From Magnaporthiopsis rhizophila (lineage: Eukaryota > Ascomycota > Sordariomycetes > Magnaporthales > Magnaporthaceae), in the NCBI GenBank assembly GCA_003049465.1, contig PYSS01000123.1, positions 1 through 64,000 on the forward strand: a stretch of DNA of 64,000 nt, read 5' to 3'. Below the pieces are notes generated by a model. It had not been told where the DNA came from, ran no database searches, and was given only the letters and a program-made list of their open reading frames with translations. Position numbers and translations under genes: made by a program. Positions 47,800 through 59,031 of this stretch are shown here, piece after piece (the stretch's first letter is position 1; each line of letters opens with the position of its first letter).

Positions 47800-48887
47800 N
47801 AAAAAAAAAAAAAAAAAGGCACCATTGAATCAATCTAGTTTGATATGCCACGGAAATGTTCCGAACACAATATCCTCACATTTGTTGTTGGAACCCGGCA
47901 AAATTGCTTGGGCGTGTTTGAGTTTGCGACGGGCAGATATCAACGGGACGCAGCTCGGACCACTGTACTACCAGCGCTATTGACGCAACTTCCGGACTGC
48001 CCCTTGAACGTCTCGGAGGCCACAGAGAGTCCGCGCAAACCTAGTTGCCCTCTGCGCTTTCAGCTCCCAGGTCTCTAGCCCGCACTTGTCAAAAGGGAGG
48101 CGCACAGAGTCGCACAAATAGGGTAAAAGCAACAGATGAGGCTTCAGCTAGCGAGACGGGCCTGATCGATGAGCGGCGTCAATATTTTCGAATAAGGCCG
48201 CGGTGTGTGAGACACTGTGCCCGGGCACCGTCATTGAAATTTGGATTTAAAAAGACCTCAACGGGCGACGCTCCCCTGAGGAAAGAAGAGAGAAAAAAAA
48301 AAAAAAAGGTCCGGGAGAGGCCGGACAGCCCGAAAAGAAAAAAGAACAATTTCAGCGCGCATTCCCCGGTGGAAGAGCGGGCCTGGCGAGCGCCCAGCAA
48401 CTACCTATTATAACGACGCCCGAACCAGGGAAGGCACCTGCACGTGAGGAGCTCAGTGCCAAGCAAGAAGGACCTGAGACAGATGGCCTGATCGCCCCCC
48501 CAGAATGGGCTGATCCAGCTGCGTCGTTGCTTCCCACCTTTTCCCGAATAACCGCAACCAACAAAGCCAGGGCACTACCAGACCTCAAGCACCGCAAACG
48601 CTGGGCTGGATTGAGGCTGCCTCTTAGCGAAACGTACGATTCCTCGCAGATTGCCACTCTGCTTCTCACCAATAGAGAGCGCCCGCATCCTTGCCCTGCC
48701 CGCTGAGCGGCAGTTCTCTGTGGCCGTGGCAGCCCCGACTCATCGCTCTGCTCTGCTGGCGGGACCGACCGACGGGACCCCCTCCCATCGCCCATCGGAC
48801 CAGGCTGTGTCGACAGTGCGGCGTTAGGGGCCATCGAACCACCTCTGCATGACCCCGAGCTGGCCCCGTCAGCGCCACCACCATACC
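47508..48887. other. Intergenic region, SREBP gene upstream
   Basis: About 1.4 kb holding a 57-nt poly-A tract with an ambiguous base, a second A run near 48294, and the presumed promoter and leader of the SREBP-type gene. A CACGTG E-box lies at 48441-48446, a possible bHLH binding site. An upstream in-frame ATG is at 48849. Confidence 0.55.
47761..47817. repeat. Long poly-A tract containing an ambiguous base
   Basis: A run of 57 positions, all A except an N at 47800. The N shows that the length of this homopolymer was not resolved in assembly. It is preceded by a short TA run and AAGAAA. Confidence 0.95.
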
Positions 48888-51800
48888 ATGGCCGACCACG
48901 ACCACGAGGACCTGTTTGCTGCCGCCGCGGGCCTGGACGACGCGGGTCTTGCCGATTTCTTCGGCAACAGCGACGATCCCTCGTCCGCCGTCGACTCCAA
49001 CCACCACAACCTAAACCACAACCCAAGTCACCCCGACGCCAGCTCGTCCCGAACCAGCAACAGTCCTGCCGCGGGCCAAGCCGTCGGTGCAGCCACTACC
49101 AACCCGCAGAGCCTCCCCAGTGGCACAGCCGCCCCGGGCATCCCTTTCTACCAAACTGCCGACAGTACCTGGCCGTCCTTCGAGGACACACCGCCCTACG
49201 ACGACGCGTATGAGAGCGTGAACCCCTTCGACACCTTCTACGCTGCCGACGGCCGCCCCCAGATCGCCGCCCAGCAGCCGTGGCAGCCCGGTGCTCCCTT
49301 CACCGCCCACCAACACCACCACCACAACCAGCAGCAGCAGCAGCAGCAGCAGCTCCCCCAGCGCGGCCTTCCTCCACAGCACCCGGGCAATCAGAACCAG
49401 CAGCTCACGCTCGCCGACGTCAGCCCCATCGCCCTGCAGGCCGAACCGCTGATCATTCCTCCTGCCCCCGCCGGCCACGTCCGTCCGAATCCGGCCCCTG
49501 AGGTCCTCCAGACCCTGACCCCCGACCAGCAGGAGCGGCTGAAGAACATCGCCATGCCCGCCCACCTGCAGTATCACTCGCCCCAGAGCGAACCCAGCCC
49601 GCAGTCGAGCCCGAGCGACAAGGACAAGGGCGAGTCCATCTCGTCACCCGAGGCTGCCGAACCGTCCAAGACGAGCAGCCGCAAGCGCAAGTCCTCGGCC
49701 GACGACGACGATGACGATGACGACGACGACGGTGCGCAGCCCGTCAAGAAGACGGCACACAACATGATCGAGAAGAGGTATAGGACAAACCTAAACGACA
49801 AGATTGCGGCTCTGCGAGACAGTGTGCCCAGCTTGAGGATCATGTCCAAGAGCGCAAGAGGCGAAGACACGACCGAGGATCGCGAAGAGCTGCATGGCCT
49901 GACTCCCGCACACAAGCTAAACAAGGCAACGGTATGTCTATTGCTATTCGCAATACTCACCAGGGGCATACACTAATTTGATTGTGTTGTCTAGGTTCTG
50001 AGCAAAGCGACCGAATACATCCGGCATTTGGAAAAACGGAACAATCGGCTCATGCACGAAAATGACTCGATGCAGCAGCGCATCAGCGCCTTCGAGAAGC
50101 TCTTCATGGCCGGGGCCATGAACGGCACCATGAGCCCACTCCAGCAACAGCCGCCGACGCCGATCCAGTTCCCTCAAGACGCGCAGGCCTTTATGGGATC
50201 GCCCATGCCCACGCCGGGCGGCGCACAGGACCCGCCCGGCATGATCCCGGTGCCCGACGACATGAAGCGCATCATCCAGGCGCAGGTGGCCGCCGGGCGA
50301 CCCTACCCGATAGGACCCCAGGCCAACTACCAGCAGAACGCCGCTATGATGCGCCAGCAGCAAATACAGCAGCAGCAACAGCAGATCCAGCAGGGTCGCT
50401 GGGGCCAGACGGCTCCTTATTTCGGCAAGATGATGGTCGGCTCCCTGGCTGGCCTCCTGATCGTCGAAGCTGTGCGGGAGAGCGAGACGAGCAACGAGTC
50501 GCCCGACGGCCGTGGTCTCTTTGCCGGCCCCATTCAACTCATCAACTCGTTTGTGTCGACCTCGCACTTCAGCGTTGCCGGCTACTCCTTCTCGGCCGTG
50601 CAGCTCATGTCTTCGCTCAAGCTTTTCCTGCTGTTTGGCTCGCTTCTCTACGTTTTCGTCCCCACCCTCTTCTCGACGGCGGCGCCCAAGCCGCACAAGG
50701 CAAGGCATCAGACTCGGGCGTCCCTGTCGGCAGTTCCGTCTCTCGCCTCGCCCATCCACGTTAGGCGACAAGCCTGGCTTACGGCTATCCAGACGGTCTG
50801 GGTGCCAGGGCACAATTTCATCCTCGAGGCCGCCGCGCTGATGCTCAAGACGATGAAGCTGAGCCTGCGCAACACCATCGGCGTCGAGCAATACCAGGCA
50901 TTGACTGGACTGACCGAGGAACAGGAGGCAGCGCGTGTCAAGGCGTGGACCATTGCTCTGGACGCTCAACTCGCCGGGGGTGACGTCGAGATCAACAAGA
51001 GCAGACTTACACTAACGCTCCTGGCCTCGGGCACTCTGCCAGACACGCCACTCAGGCTGATGCTCAAGGCACTGCACATCCGGGTGCTGCTTTGGCAGCT
51101 GGGCCAGAGCGGTGTGCACAATGTCGTGGCGGCCAAGCTCGCGCGAGCAAATTGGAACCAGGCAAAGCAGCTTCACAGGCTCAGCAAGGCGTCGTCCCGG
51201 ACTTCATCGCCATCGTCTTCTCCGAGGCTGTCGGCTCAGGGGCAGCAGGTGCCTTCGGACGACAGCCTGCCTGATCACCTCGCCGTGCTGCTTGAGCAGG
51301 AGTGCGACGACGTGCTGAACGACGATGTGGTGCAGAGAGCCCACAACCTGGCCTGGAACCGCCCCACGACTCACGACGTGGCGGCTGATATCGACGGCAT
51401 GAACGCCGTGGTTGAGGATCCGGCGATAAAGTCGCCCATGGATGCCGTCGCCGCTTGGTGGTCCAGCCTCGTTCTCCACCAGGTTCTGATCACGAGCCTG
51501 GATGGTGCCACAGCTGTGACAAGCAAAAATGGAGAGGAAGAATCCAAGCAGGGACTATCGATCATCTCGATCAACGAGGACGATCTCGCGCTCGCTGCCA
51601 AGGTGGCTCCCGTTGGCTCCAACGCACAGGTCAGGGCCTTTGTTGCGCGCGCGTTCATGGTCAAGGCGAACCGCGGAGCGAACATCGTGGCCGCCCTCGA
51701 GGCCATGGCGCCGTCGTCGAACCCGGACAAGTACCCGGCCTACAGCCGTGTGGTGCCTCCTCTGATCGACTCCCCCGCGACGGCGACCAAGGCGATCGAC

Positions 51801-52247
51801 GCCGATCCGGACGCCAAAATGGCGCTCCACTGCGCCATGGTGGCGGCGCACCTCGGCTCGCGCAGGCCCAAGCCGGTGGCGCTGGAGCTGGTGGAGAAGA
51901 TCCTGCGCGGCTCGACCGAGGGGCTGACGCTGCTCGGGTTCGCGGCCACGTTTGGGCTCATCCTGAGGCTGGACGCGCACCCGGTCGCGTCCGAGTCGTG
52001 CGCGGGCTCCATCGAGCGGCTCGCGGGCGCGCTCAGGATATGGATCGGGGGCCCTGAGAGCGACCGCTGCGCGCTGTCGCGCGAGACGCGCCAGGCCGTC
52101 GTGCAGCGGTGCCTCGCCATCACCAAGTCGGCCGTCGGCATGGACATGGACCCGGGCTATGGCACCATGAGCGAGGCTGGAAGCGTAACCGAGGACCGTA
52201 CGCCATCGACTGGGGGCTCCGCCTCTTCGGATGAGGAGACGTGCTGA
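48888..52247 (+). CDS. SREBP-type bHLH membrane transcription factor (SrbA/Sre1 family)
   Basis: Two exons, 48888-49931 and 49995-52247, with a 63-nt intron (GTATGT...CTAG), give 1098 residues. The bHLH at about 286-362 includes NMIEKRYRTNLNDKIAALR; the Tyr in EKRYR is diagnostic for SREBPs, which bind sterol regulatory elements as well as E-boxes. The basic region is preceded by KRKSSADDDDDDDDDDG. Two hydrophobic segments follow at about 492-508 (MMVGSLAGLLIVEAV) and 552-574 (LMSSLKLFLLFGSLLYVFVP), giving the usual ER hairpin. The C-terminal half matches the fungal SREBP C-terminal region. In characterised fungi the precursor is cleaved at the ER/Golgi by the Dsc pathway and drives hypoxia and ergosterol genes. 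The ATG at 48888 has a better context than the in-frame ATG at 48849. Confidence 0.92.
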
Positions 52248-53166
52248 CGTTTTTTTTTTTTTTTTTTTTTTTTTTTTCCCACCAGGTAGCTGTTTCTTTC
52301 TTTCTTTTTACCTTTAGCGTGATGGTTTACTCTGGTTTCGCGTTTGCTGTCTCGATAATTCAAAACTTGCGTCTCTCGCATGGCGTTTTTTCTCCTCTCT
52401 CTCATTCTATCTCTCTCTTCTGGTATATAATTGGGCTGCGGGATATCCCCTTGCAATCATCCAAGCCATGTTGGGCTGATATGTATTATCCGTTTTGTTA
52501 AACCTGTGCGTAAAAGATCCCTGGCAACATCTTCCCTTCTACTTTATCTCCCCAGAATTTCCGCTGGTCCGTCTCTTGGGGAAAAGGGGTGTGCATTGCC
52601 ACAAAACTCTTGCTTGTTTCTTTACCGAGCAAGCATTGCTGAAGGCGTTTAAGGCTGAGACCTAGACGGCATAAATGATAAGACGGGCGTAATATTGAGC
52701 AAGGGACAACCCCCATTTGTGATTGTTGTATTCATGTATTGTAGCGGTGTAGTTTACTTCTTCTCACCCACTTCGTGTGTTTGACTTGTTTACATTTATC
52801 TGTGATGGTCTTCAAGTCCGTGAGCCCGTATAAGCATAGTTTGGCCCATGAACGAAGCGCAAACGACAGGAAAGCGCGGTGGCAAGGAGGAAGGGAAGGG
52901 GCCGAGAATTTGTTCTACCGACAATGTGAGGAATGGAAATTCATAGGCATTGCATTCATTCATTCGTTTAAATAATAAGAGACATCTATCCATCAAACAC
53001 GTTCTACGCCCGTGATCTGTTTACATGCCTGGAAAACTTGCGCCCCAAGCCCTTCCCAATGTGTTTTGCCTTTAAGATGTAAGGAAAAAGAAAAGTTAAA
53101 TCATGTGTTGTTTTCATTCTTTTTTTTTTTTTTTTTCTTCAACTCGTCACACATTCTAAAACCACC
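52248..53166. other. Convergent intergenic region
   Basis: About 920 bp between the converging SREBP and nitrite reductase genes. It holds the T tract at 52250-52277, another T run near 53121-53136 and no gene. Both 3' untranslated regions must lie here. Confidence 0.65.
52250..52277. repeat. Poly-T tract directly after SREBP stop codon
   Basis: A 28-nt run of T begins two nucleotides after the TGA of the SREBP gene, so the mature mRNA should carry a U-rich start to its 3' untranslated region. Confidence 0.95.
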
Positions 53167-56100
53167 TCACCAGTCCGGCGCAGAGCCGCACCCACCCCCA
53201 CCCCCAGCCATGAGCTCGACGGGTTTGCGCATGGGCAGGGACGCCATGGGCCGAACGCCGGGCTTCTTTGCGCGCAGGCCCTTGAAGGCGATCTTCTTGT
53301 CCAGGTCGGCAAAGTGGTGCTTGCCCCCGTCCACGGCCTCGTCCTTCTTGACGCGCCAGCGCGACGTGCCCAGGGCCGCGTCGAGCTCCTCGACGGGCGG
53401 CAGGCGCGCGTACACCAGGCCGTCTGGCCGCTCCTCGACCTCGAAGGTGGCGATGGACAGCTCGGCATCGTTGCGGCAGTCGCCGCTCGCCAGGTCGAAG
53501 TTGCGCTTGTGGTGCGGGCACGAGACCCAGGGCGCGTTGTTGTTCTTGTCGCAACTGCCGCCGGCGCCGGGAAGGCTGGCGGCGGTGCTTGTTGGGGAGG
53601 TGGGGATGGAGGTGGCTGTGCTGCCATTGACCGTCGAGGCGGCGCTGCCGTTGACGGATGATGCGCTGCTGGTGTTGGTGCTGTTGTCGTCGTGGGTGTT
53701 GTTGTTGCTGCTCACGCCGTTGGTGCCGCCGTTGGTGACGCCCAGAGAGCCGTTGCCGCTGGGCTGGTCGGCGGCGCATGTGGACGTTGGTGCCGTCGTG
53801 TTGTCCTCGCCGATCAGCCCGTCGGAGAGGATAAAGGCGCGCTTGTGCGGGCACATCTGCTGCGTCATAAAGTACCGCCCCTTGATGCGCCACAGGGCCA
53901 GCTGGGTGTCGCCGCGCTTGACGGCGGCGCTGAGGCCGTTGGGCAGGGCGTCGGCGCCGGCAAAATGCGACGCCTCGATGACGGGCTGCCACGACGTCTC
54001 GGACCAGCGCGACCGGAGGCCCTTGAAGTCGTCGCGCGCCGGCTCCTTGGCCCAGTGCACGGGGCGGGGCTGGTCGCGCTCGAGCTCGACCTCGGTGCCG
54101 TCGACGGCGTCTTGGGTGTTTGCGAACTGCCGGAACTTGGCCGCCACGGCCGGGTCGTTGATGGCCTCGGCCCACTCGTCGAAGAAGCTGTCGACCAGCT
54201 CCTGCATCTGCGCCTCGAGCGACGCGTTGATGCCCAGCTTGTCCTGGAGGACGACCTCGCGCAGGTAGTTGATGCCGCCAGGCAGGGACTCGACCCAGCG
54301 CGCCGTGCGCTGCAGCTTGTCGGCGGTGCGGATGTAGAACATGAGGTAGCGGTCCAGGATGGGCACCACCTCGGTAGGGGGTACATCCTTGGCCAGCAGC
54401 TCGGCGTGCCGCGGCTTGGCGCCGCCGTTGCCGGCTACGTAGATGTTGAAGCCCTTGTCGGTGGCGATGAGGCCAAAGTCCTTGCTCTGGGCCTCGGCGC
54501 ACTCGCGCACGCAGCCGCTAACGCCGCCCTTGATCTTGTGCGGCGCCCGGATGCTCTTGTAGCGCTCCTCGAGCCTCACCGCCATCCCCACGCTGTCTCC
54601 CACACCAAAGCGGCACCACGTCGTGCCGACGCAAGACTTGACGGTGCGCAGCGACTTAGCGTACGCGTGCCCGCTCTCCATGCCTGCGTCTACCAGGCGC
54701 CGCCAGATGTCGAGCAGGTCCTGCTTGCGCGCGCCAAAGAGGTCGATACGTTGCCCGCCCGTGATCTTGGTGTAGAGCCCGTAGTCACGCGCGACCTCGC
54801 CCATGGCGATGAGCTTGTCGGGTGTGATCTCGCCGGCCGACACGCGGGGCACGACACTGAAGGTGCCGTTGCGCTGGATGTTGCCCAGGAAGCGGTCGTT
54901 GGTGTCCTGCAGGCCGTGCGTCGTGGTCGACATGACGTGCTTGTTCCACAGCGACGCGAAGATGGAGCCCAGGCACGGCTTGCACACCTCGCAGCCGACG
55001 CTGTCGGCGTCGACGCCGGCCTCGCGCATCACGTCGGCAAAGGTGCGCAGCCGCTTGGCCATGACGATGTGGTACAGCTCGGCGCGCGAGTAGGCAAAGT
55101 GCGGGCACAGGTTGTTCTTGACCTCGTTGCCCATGTCCTTCATGGTCTTGTTGAAGATGCTCGTCACCAGCGGCATGCAGCCGCCGCACCCGGTGCCGGC
55201 CTTGGTGCACGACTTGACATCGCCCACGCTCTTGCAGCTGCCGTCCTTGACCTTTGCCACCACGTCGCCCTTGGTTACGTTGTGGCACGAGCAGATCTGC
55301 GTGTCGTCGTCCAGGTCGTCTCCCTCGTCGCCCTCGCCGCCCCTGGCTGCGCCCAGCATCAGCTCGCTCGGCGGCGCTTCGAGCTCCTTTTGCCCCTTGA
55401 CGAGCGGCACGAGCTTGACGTAGTCGCGGGTGTCGCCGATCATCATGCCGCCTAGCAGGTACTTGCCGTCCATGGTGAATATGTACTTCTTGTAGACGTT
55501 GGTGAAGGGGTCTCTGTAAGTGAGCGCCTTGACGGGCGCCGGCGGGAGCCCATTGGTCAGCCGCTTGACCGCGGCCGCGCTGCCCTTCTTGGCCAGCCTC
55601 TCGTCGCTCTCGGCCGCCTTGCGCGCGGCCGCCAACCTGGCCTTTGGCGGTAGGCTCTGGGGCCCGTCGCGGTCTGCGAAGAAGTCGCCAAAGCTTGCCA
55701 CTTCGACGCCGAGCAGCTTTAGCTTTGTGCTGAGGTCTGGCCTTTTGTAGACACGCGGTTGGTGCAGCTTCGCCTGCGTTAGGTTGAACGAGAGCACGTC
55801 GGCCATCTCGACGCCCGGCGCAATGAGCCCAAAAGTCTGATTCTGCCAGCTGGCGCACTCGCCGATGGCGTAGATGTCGGGCGCGCTGGTGGCCAGGTCG
55901 TCGCCGACCACGATGCCGCCGCCCCGGTCCGCGCACCGGATGCCGGCCGCGCGGGCCAGCGAGTCCCGGGGCCGCACGCCGATGGCGAAGCAGATAGTGG
56001 AGCACTCCATGCGCTCGCCGTCCTCGAACTGCACGCCCGTGACGTTGTTGTCGGCGTCCACGTCGATGCGGCCCACGCGTTTGCTCAGGAGCACGTCGAC

Positions 56101-56833
56101 GCCCAGGTCGCGCACCTGCTCAACCACCATGGCGCCGGCGTCGGCGTCCAGCTGGCGGCTCAGCACCCAGCTGTTGCGCTCGACGACGGTCACCTTGTCG
56201 TAGCACGCGAGGTCCAGCATCGCCTTGGCCGCCTCCAGCCCGAGCAGGCCGCCGCCGACGACTGCCCCTGTGGTGCCCTTGCGTGTCGCCGAAAAAGCAA
56301 TCAGCCTCTCCAGGTCGCCGATGGTCCGGTAGACAAAGACGCCGTTGGCATCGTGGCCTGGCGTGTGCTTTGGCAGCACGGCATCGGATCCCGTGGCGAG
56401 CACCAGGATGTCGTATGAGACCTCTTCGCCATCCGAGCACACCACTCGTTTCCTGTCCGGCTGGATCTCGGTGACTGTTGTGTTGAGGTGGTAGCCCAAG
56501 GCGTTGTCCTCGACGGCATCATACTGCAAGGGCAAGGCAGCAGTCAGCGAGCTGTCTGGCTGGCAACCAGTAGATGCAGTGGGTTCAGGGGGCGAGGGAG
56601 AAATAACTCACCCATTCTTTTGGGTTCAGGTACAGACTGTCGACCTGCCGATGCTCAAAGAAGCTGGTGAGGCCGACGCGGTTGTATGCCAGATATGGCT
56701 CCTCGCCGATGACCACAATGTCGTACTCTCGAGAGCGGGCGTCCAGTTTGAGCAGCTTCTCGATGAAGCTGATTCCCACCATGCCCAGGCCGACCACCAC
56801 GACCTTTGTCCGGTTACCGTTGCCGACAGCCAT
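53167..56833 (-). CDS. niiA: NAD(P)H nitrite reductase (assimilatory)
   Basis: Two exons, 56833-56612 and 56523-53167, with an 88-nt intron (GTGAGT...TTGCAG) encode 1192 residues. The enzyme reduces nitrite to ammonium with six electrons in the cytosol. In order: FAD/NAD(P)H module from VVVVGLGMVG to about residue 330; a BFD-like [2Fe-2S] domain (ICSCHNVTKGD ... GTGCGGC); a second cysteine module (CEVCKPC); the siroheme/[4Fe-4S] half-domains with CVGTTWCRFG and GGVSGCVRECAEAQSKDFG; and a C-terminal Rieske domain with CPH (C965) and CPHH (C1076). The two Rieske pairs are separated by about 110 residues because of a Ser/Thr/Asn/Gly-rich insert. No nitrate reductase or nitrate transporter gene lies in the window. 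The promoter carries NirA-type and GATA motifs. Confidence 0.95.
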
Positions 56834-56926
56834 GGCGCCGGGGCAGCGTTCAGCTGCTAGCTACGTGGTTTTTTTTCCCAGAGAGCTTGTGGTAATACAG
56901 CTTTTCCAAAACAAGCAAAACAAGCA

Positions 56927-57745
56927 AGATAAGATGCGGAAACGTTTGCAAACGGATGGCGGTCGCCGTCTACTAGACAGACGTATGAAATCGTGCTGTC
57001 AAAAATTGGGGGTATCACAAGAGCTCAGATAGGGAGAAAGAAAAGAGAACCCAGCTTGGATTCTTAGGGGCGGTTGAGGCACATGGGGCCGTCTAATAAG
57101 AGGGCTACCCAGATAGAGCGGATAAGAAACGCAACGGGAAAGGGGTGGGTTGATAGTCATGCTTCCGCATACGGAGGCGTAACGCATGTTTAGCGTACGT
57201 CAGAGCCTATGGGTTAGAAATTGGCCGCACGCACGGTTTCCTGATATCGCCGGGAGGACAAAGAAAAAGAAGGGGTAGATCTACGCATCTCCGGCAGAAA
57301 CGTTCCGCAGGTGTCCAGCAGCGGGGGCGAAGTGAGCGGCCTTTAGCATCCGGAAATACCCTGGACGGACCCGTTCTCACCCAGAGCGGAGCGAGTGGAA
57401 CAGAAACATGCGACCAGTTGAACGTGGCCAAGTGCCAGACGACTTAGATTGCCACACTTCTCCGCGGCGGAAGGTCAGGCAAAAAAGTCTGGATTTCCGA
57501 GCAAGCATGTGGCACGGCAGCAAAGTTTGGAAGCCTGGCCTGAACGGGACGGACATGTCTGCCTGCCCCGTGAGCGCCATGCAGGCAGGCGCAGCCCATG
57601 GGCCGATAAGGACAGAGGGAGGAACGGCGGCGTCCGAGCGATTGTAATGTAATGGATATAAGACGGTCCCTGGCGAGGAAACGCCGATCAATGGCCAGAT
57701 AACAGAACGAGCGGCTCCTGATATCCGCTCGACGTGGGTTGATAA
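56927..57745. promoter_or_regulatory. Cluster of GATA-factor motifs upstream of nitrite reductase
   Basis: HGATAR matches on the plus strand occur at 56927, 57027, 57111, 57151, 57604, 57697 and 57740. AreA/NIT2 GATA factors activate nitrogen-utilisation genes in filamentous fungi through clustered sites like these. A CCAAT box (CCAATCA) lies at 57761-57767. Individual sites occur often by chance; the density and neighbourhood are the argument. Confidence 0.5.
57460..57467 (+). promoter_or_regulatory. NirA/NIT4-type motif CTCCGCGG
   Basis: An exact match to the CTCCGHGG consensus of the nitrate-specific activator NirA/NIT4, about 630 bp upstream of the nitrite reductase ATG. Confidence 0.5.
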
Positions 57746-57819
57746 GCCCCCAGCTGTGGGCCAATCAGGGCCGGGCAGCCGCCTTCCCGGGTCCCACATG
57801 GCCCGCTGACGTTTTAGGG

Positions 57820-57827
57820 CCGCGGAG
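57820..57827 (-). promoter_or_regulatory. NirA/NIT4-type motif, reverse orientation
   Basis: CCGCGGAG on the plus strand is the exact reverse complement of the motif at 57460. It lies about 1 kb upstream of the nitrite reductase start. Confidence 0.45.
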
Positions 57828-58476
57828 AAGCGGTCTGCTGGATCTTCCCAGGGCCGCCTCGGCAAGACCTAGCCAGCCCCCTTGCGTCCGATTGTTTGGC
57901 GGGTGATTTTCGAAACCGATCCCGAGTTGTGTATATCAGGCGCAAAATATAAAATTCGACTCGCAACCCCGTCTAGAAAAGCATATCTTGGTAGGTTGTA
58001 CCTTATTCGGATGTTCGGGAGCTGACTCCTGCACGCCATCCACGTGTGCCAGATGTATAGAAAAGAAAGCCAATCCCGCGGAACTGCCCCTGTCCGGAGA
58101 CTTCTCGGCATGGACACACAGCGACACCGCTGCTGCACCGGGTGCTCCCGAGTAAAACACGACGGCGCCCCCACGATTTGATCATCTCCGGCAAATCCTG
58201 TTGGACGGGGTGCGGGTGGGATGGCACGTCCGCAAATAGAAGCCTGCACTGCTGGGGAGGAAACAAGCCCAAGGAAACACAACGGGAAAGGATATGAAAT
58301 ATATTAAAGAAAGAAAAAAAAAAAAAAAAGAAAGGAACCTGAGAGATGGCAAGTCAAGGTAACGGGATTCCGGGTAGCGTCATCGGAAGTGCATGCAGAT
58401 CTATCTGACCGCCAACGACAGGCGACGATAGGTGCAGCACAAAGATGCAATGCAACGTGGCAAGGGGCAAAAAGCA

Positions 58477-58581
58477 CGACAACGACGCGATTCGAACGCG
58501 CGCGCCCGAAGGCATTGGCTTTGTTACTCGGCTGGGTTACCCAATAGCAGGCCAACGGATTAACCACTCTCCCACGTTGTC
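58477..58581 (-). tRNA. tRNA-Ser (GCU anticodon) with 24-nt intron
   Basis: The minus strand forms a type II tRNA: acceptor stem GACAACG/CGTTGTC with discriminator G, anticodon stem TTGGC/GCCAA, long variable arm with GCC-TTCG-GGC, and T loop TTCGAAT closed by GCGCG/CGCGT. The anticodon loop reads CTGCTA then A once a 24-nt intron (58521-58544) after position 37 is removed, the canonical place for nuclear tRNA introns. The mature molecule is 81 nt before CCA addition and reads AGC/AGU. Confidence 0.9.
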
Positions 58582-59031
58582 TGTGGGTGGCGGTGAGGAG
58601 GCGTTGTGGGGGTTATAGACTCAGCGTCACGCGTTTGCCAAGCACAATGATCTCTGCGCTGCTTAGGCATCCTTGACCTCTTTTTATCCTGGTTTCATTA
58701 TTGGCTTCCAAAGGTCCTCTTGTTTCGTTTAGTCGAATGCGGGTTTTTATTTTCTTTCTTTTTATTTCAAAAGCTGGCCATCCATAGGGGGGTCCACTGT
58801 CCAGCGGCATTTGTAACACCGAGTTTCAAAACCAACCCCACATCGGAGAAGCACAACTTTTAACAGCATCGTCATCTTGATGAACATGGGATTATCCAAC
58901 TGCATTATGTATGTAGAGAAAAAGACAAACTATGCTCGGATCCACCCAAATTGGTATACCTTGGAAACCACAGTAAAGGCCGCCCACCCGCCCAAGAAAT
59001 AAAAATAAAATAGAATAGAAATGTGAGCGAT
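58582..59031. other. Intergenic region
   Basis: About 450 bp between tRNA-Ser and the antiporter stop codon. I see no gene; it should contain the antiporter 3' untranslated region. Confidence 0.6.

Noticed and set aside
49944..50969. 341-codon minus-strand frame opposite the SREBP gene
   Set aside because: Antisense shadow that crosses the intron; the sense strand encodes a clear bHLH and membrane protein.
53692..55455. Long plus-strand open frame (about 587 codons) opposite nitrite reductase
   Set aside because: It is the antisense shadow of a GC3-rich gene. It has a composition full of Ala, Arg, Val and Asp, no domain, and lies wholly inside a well-supported enzyme.
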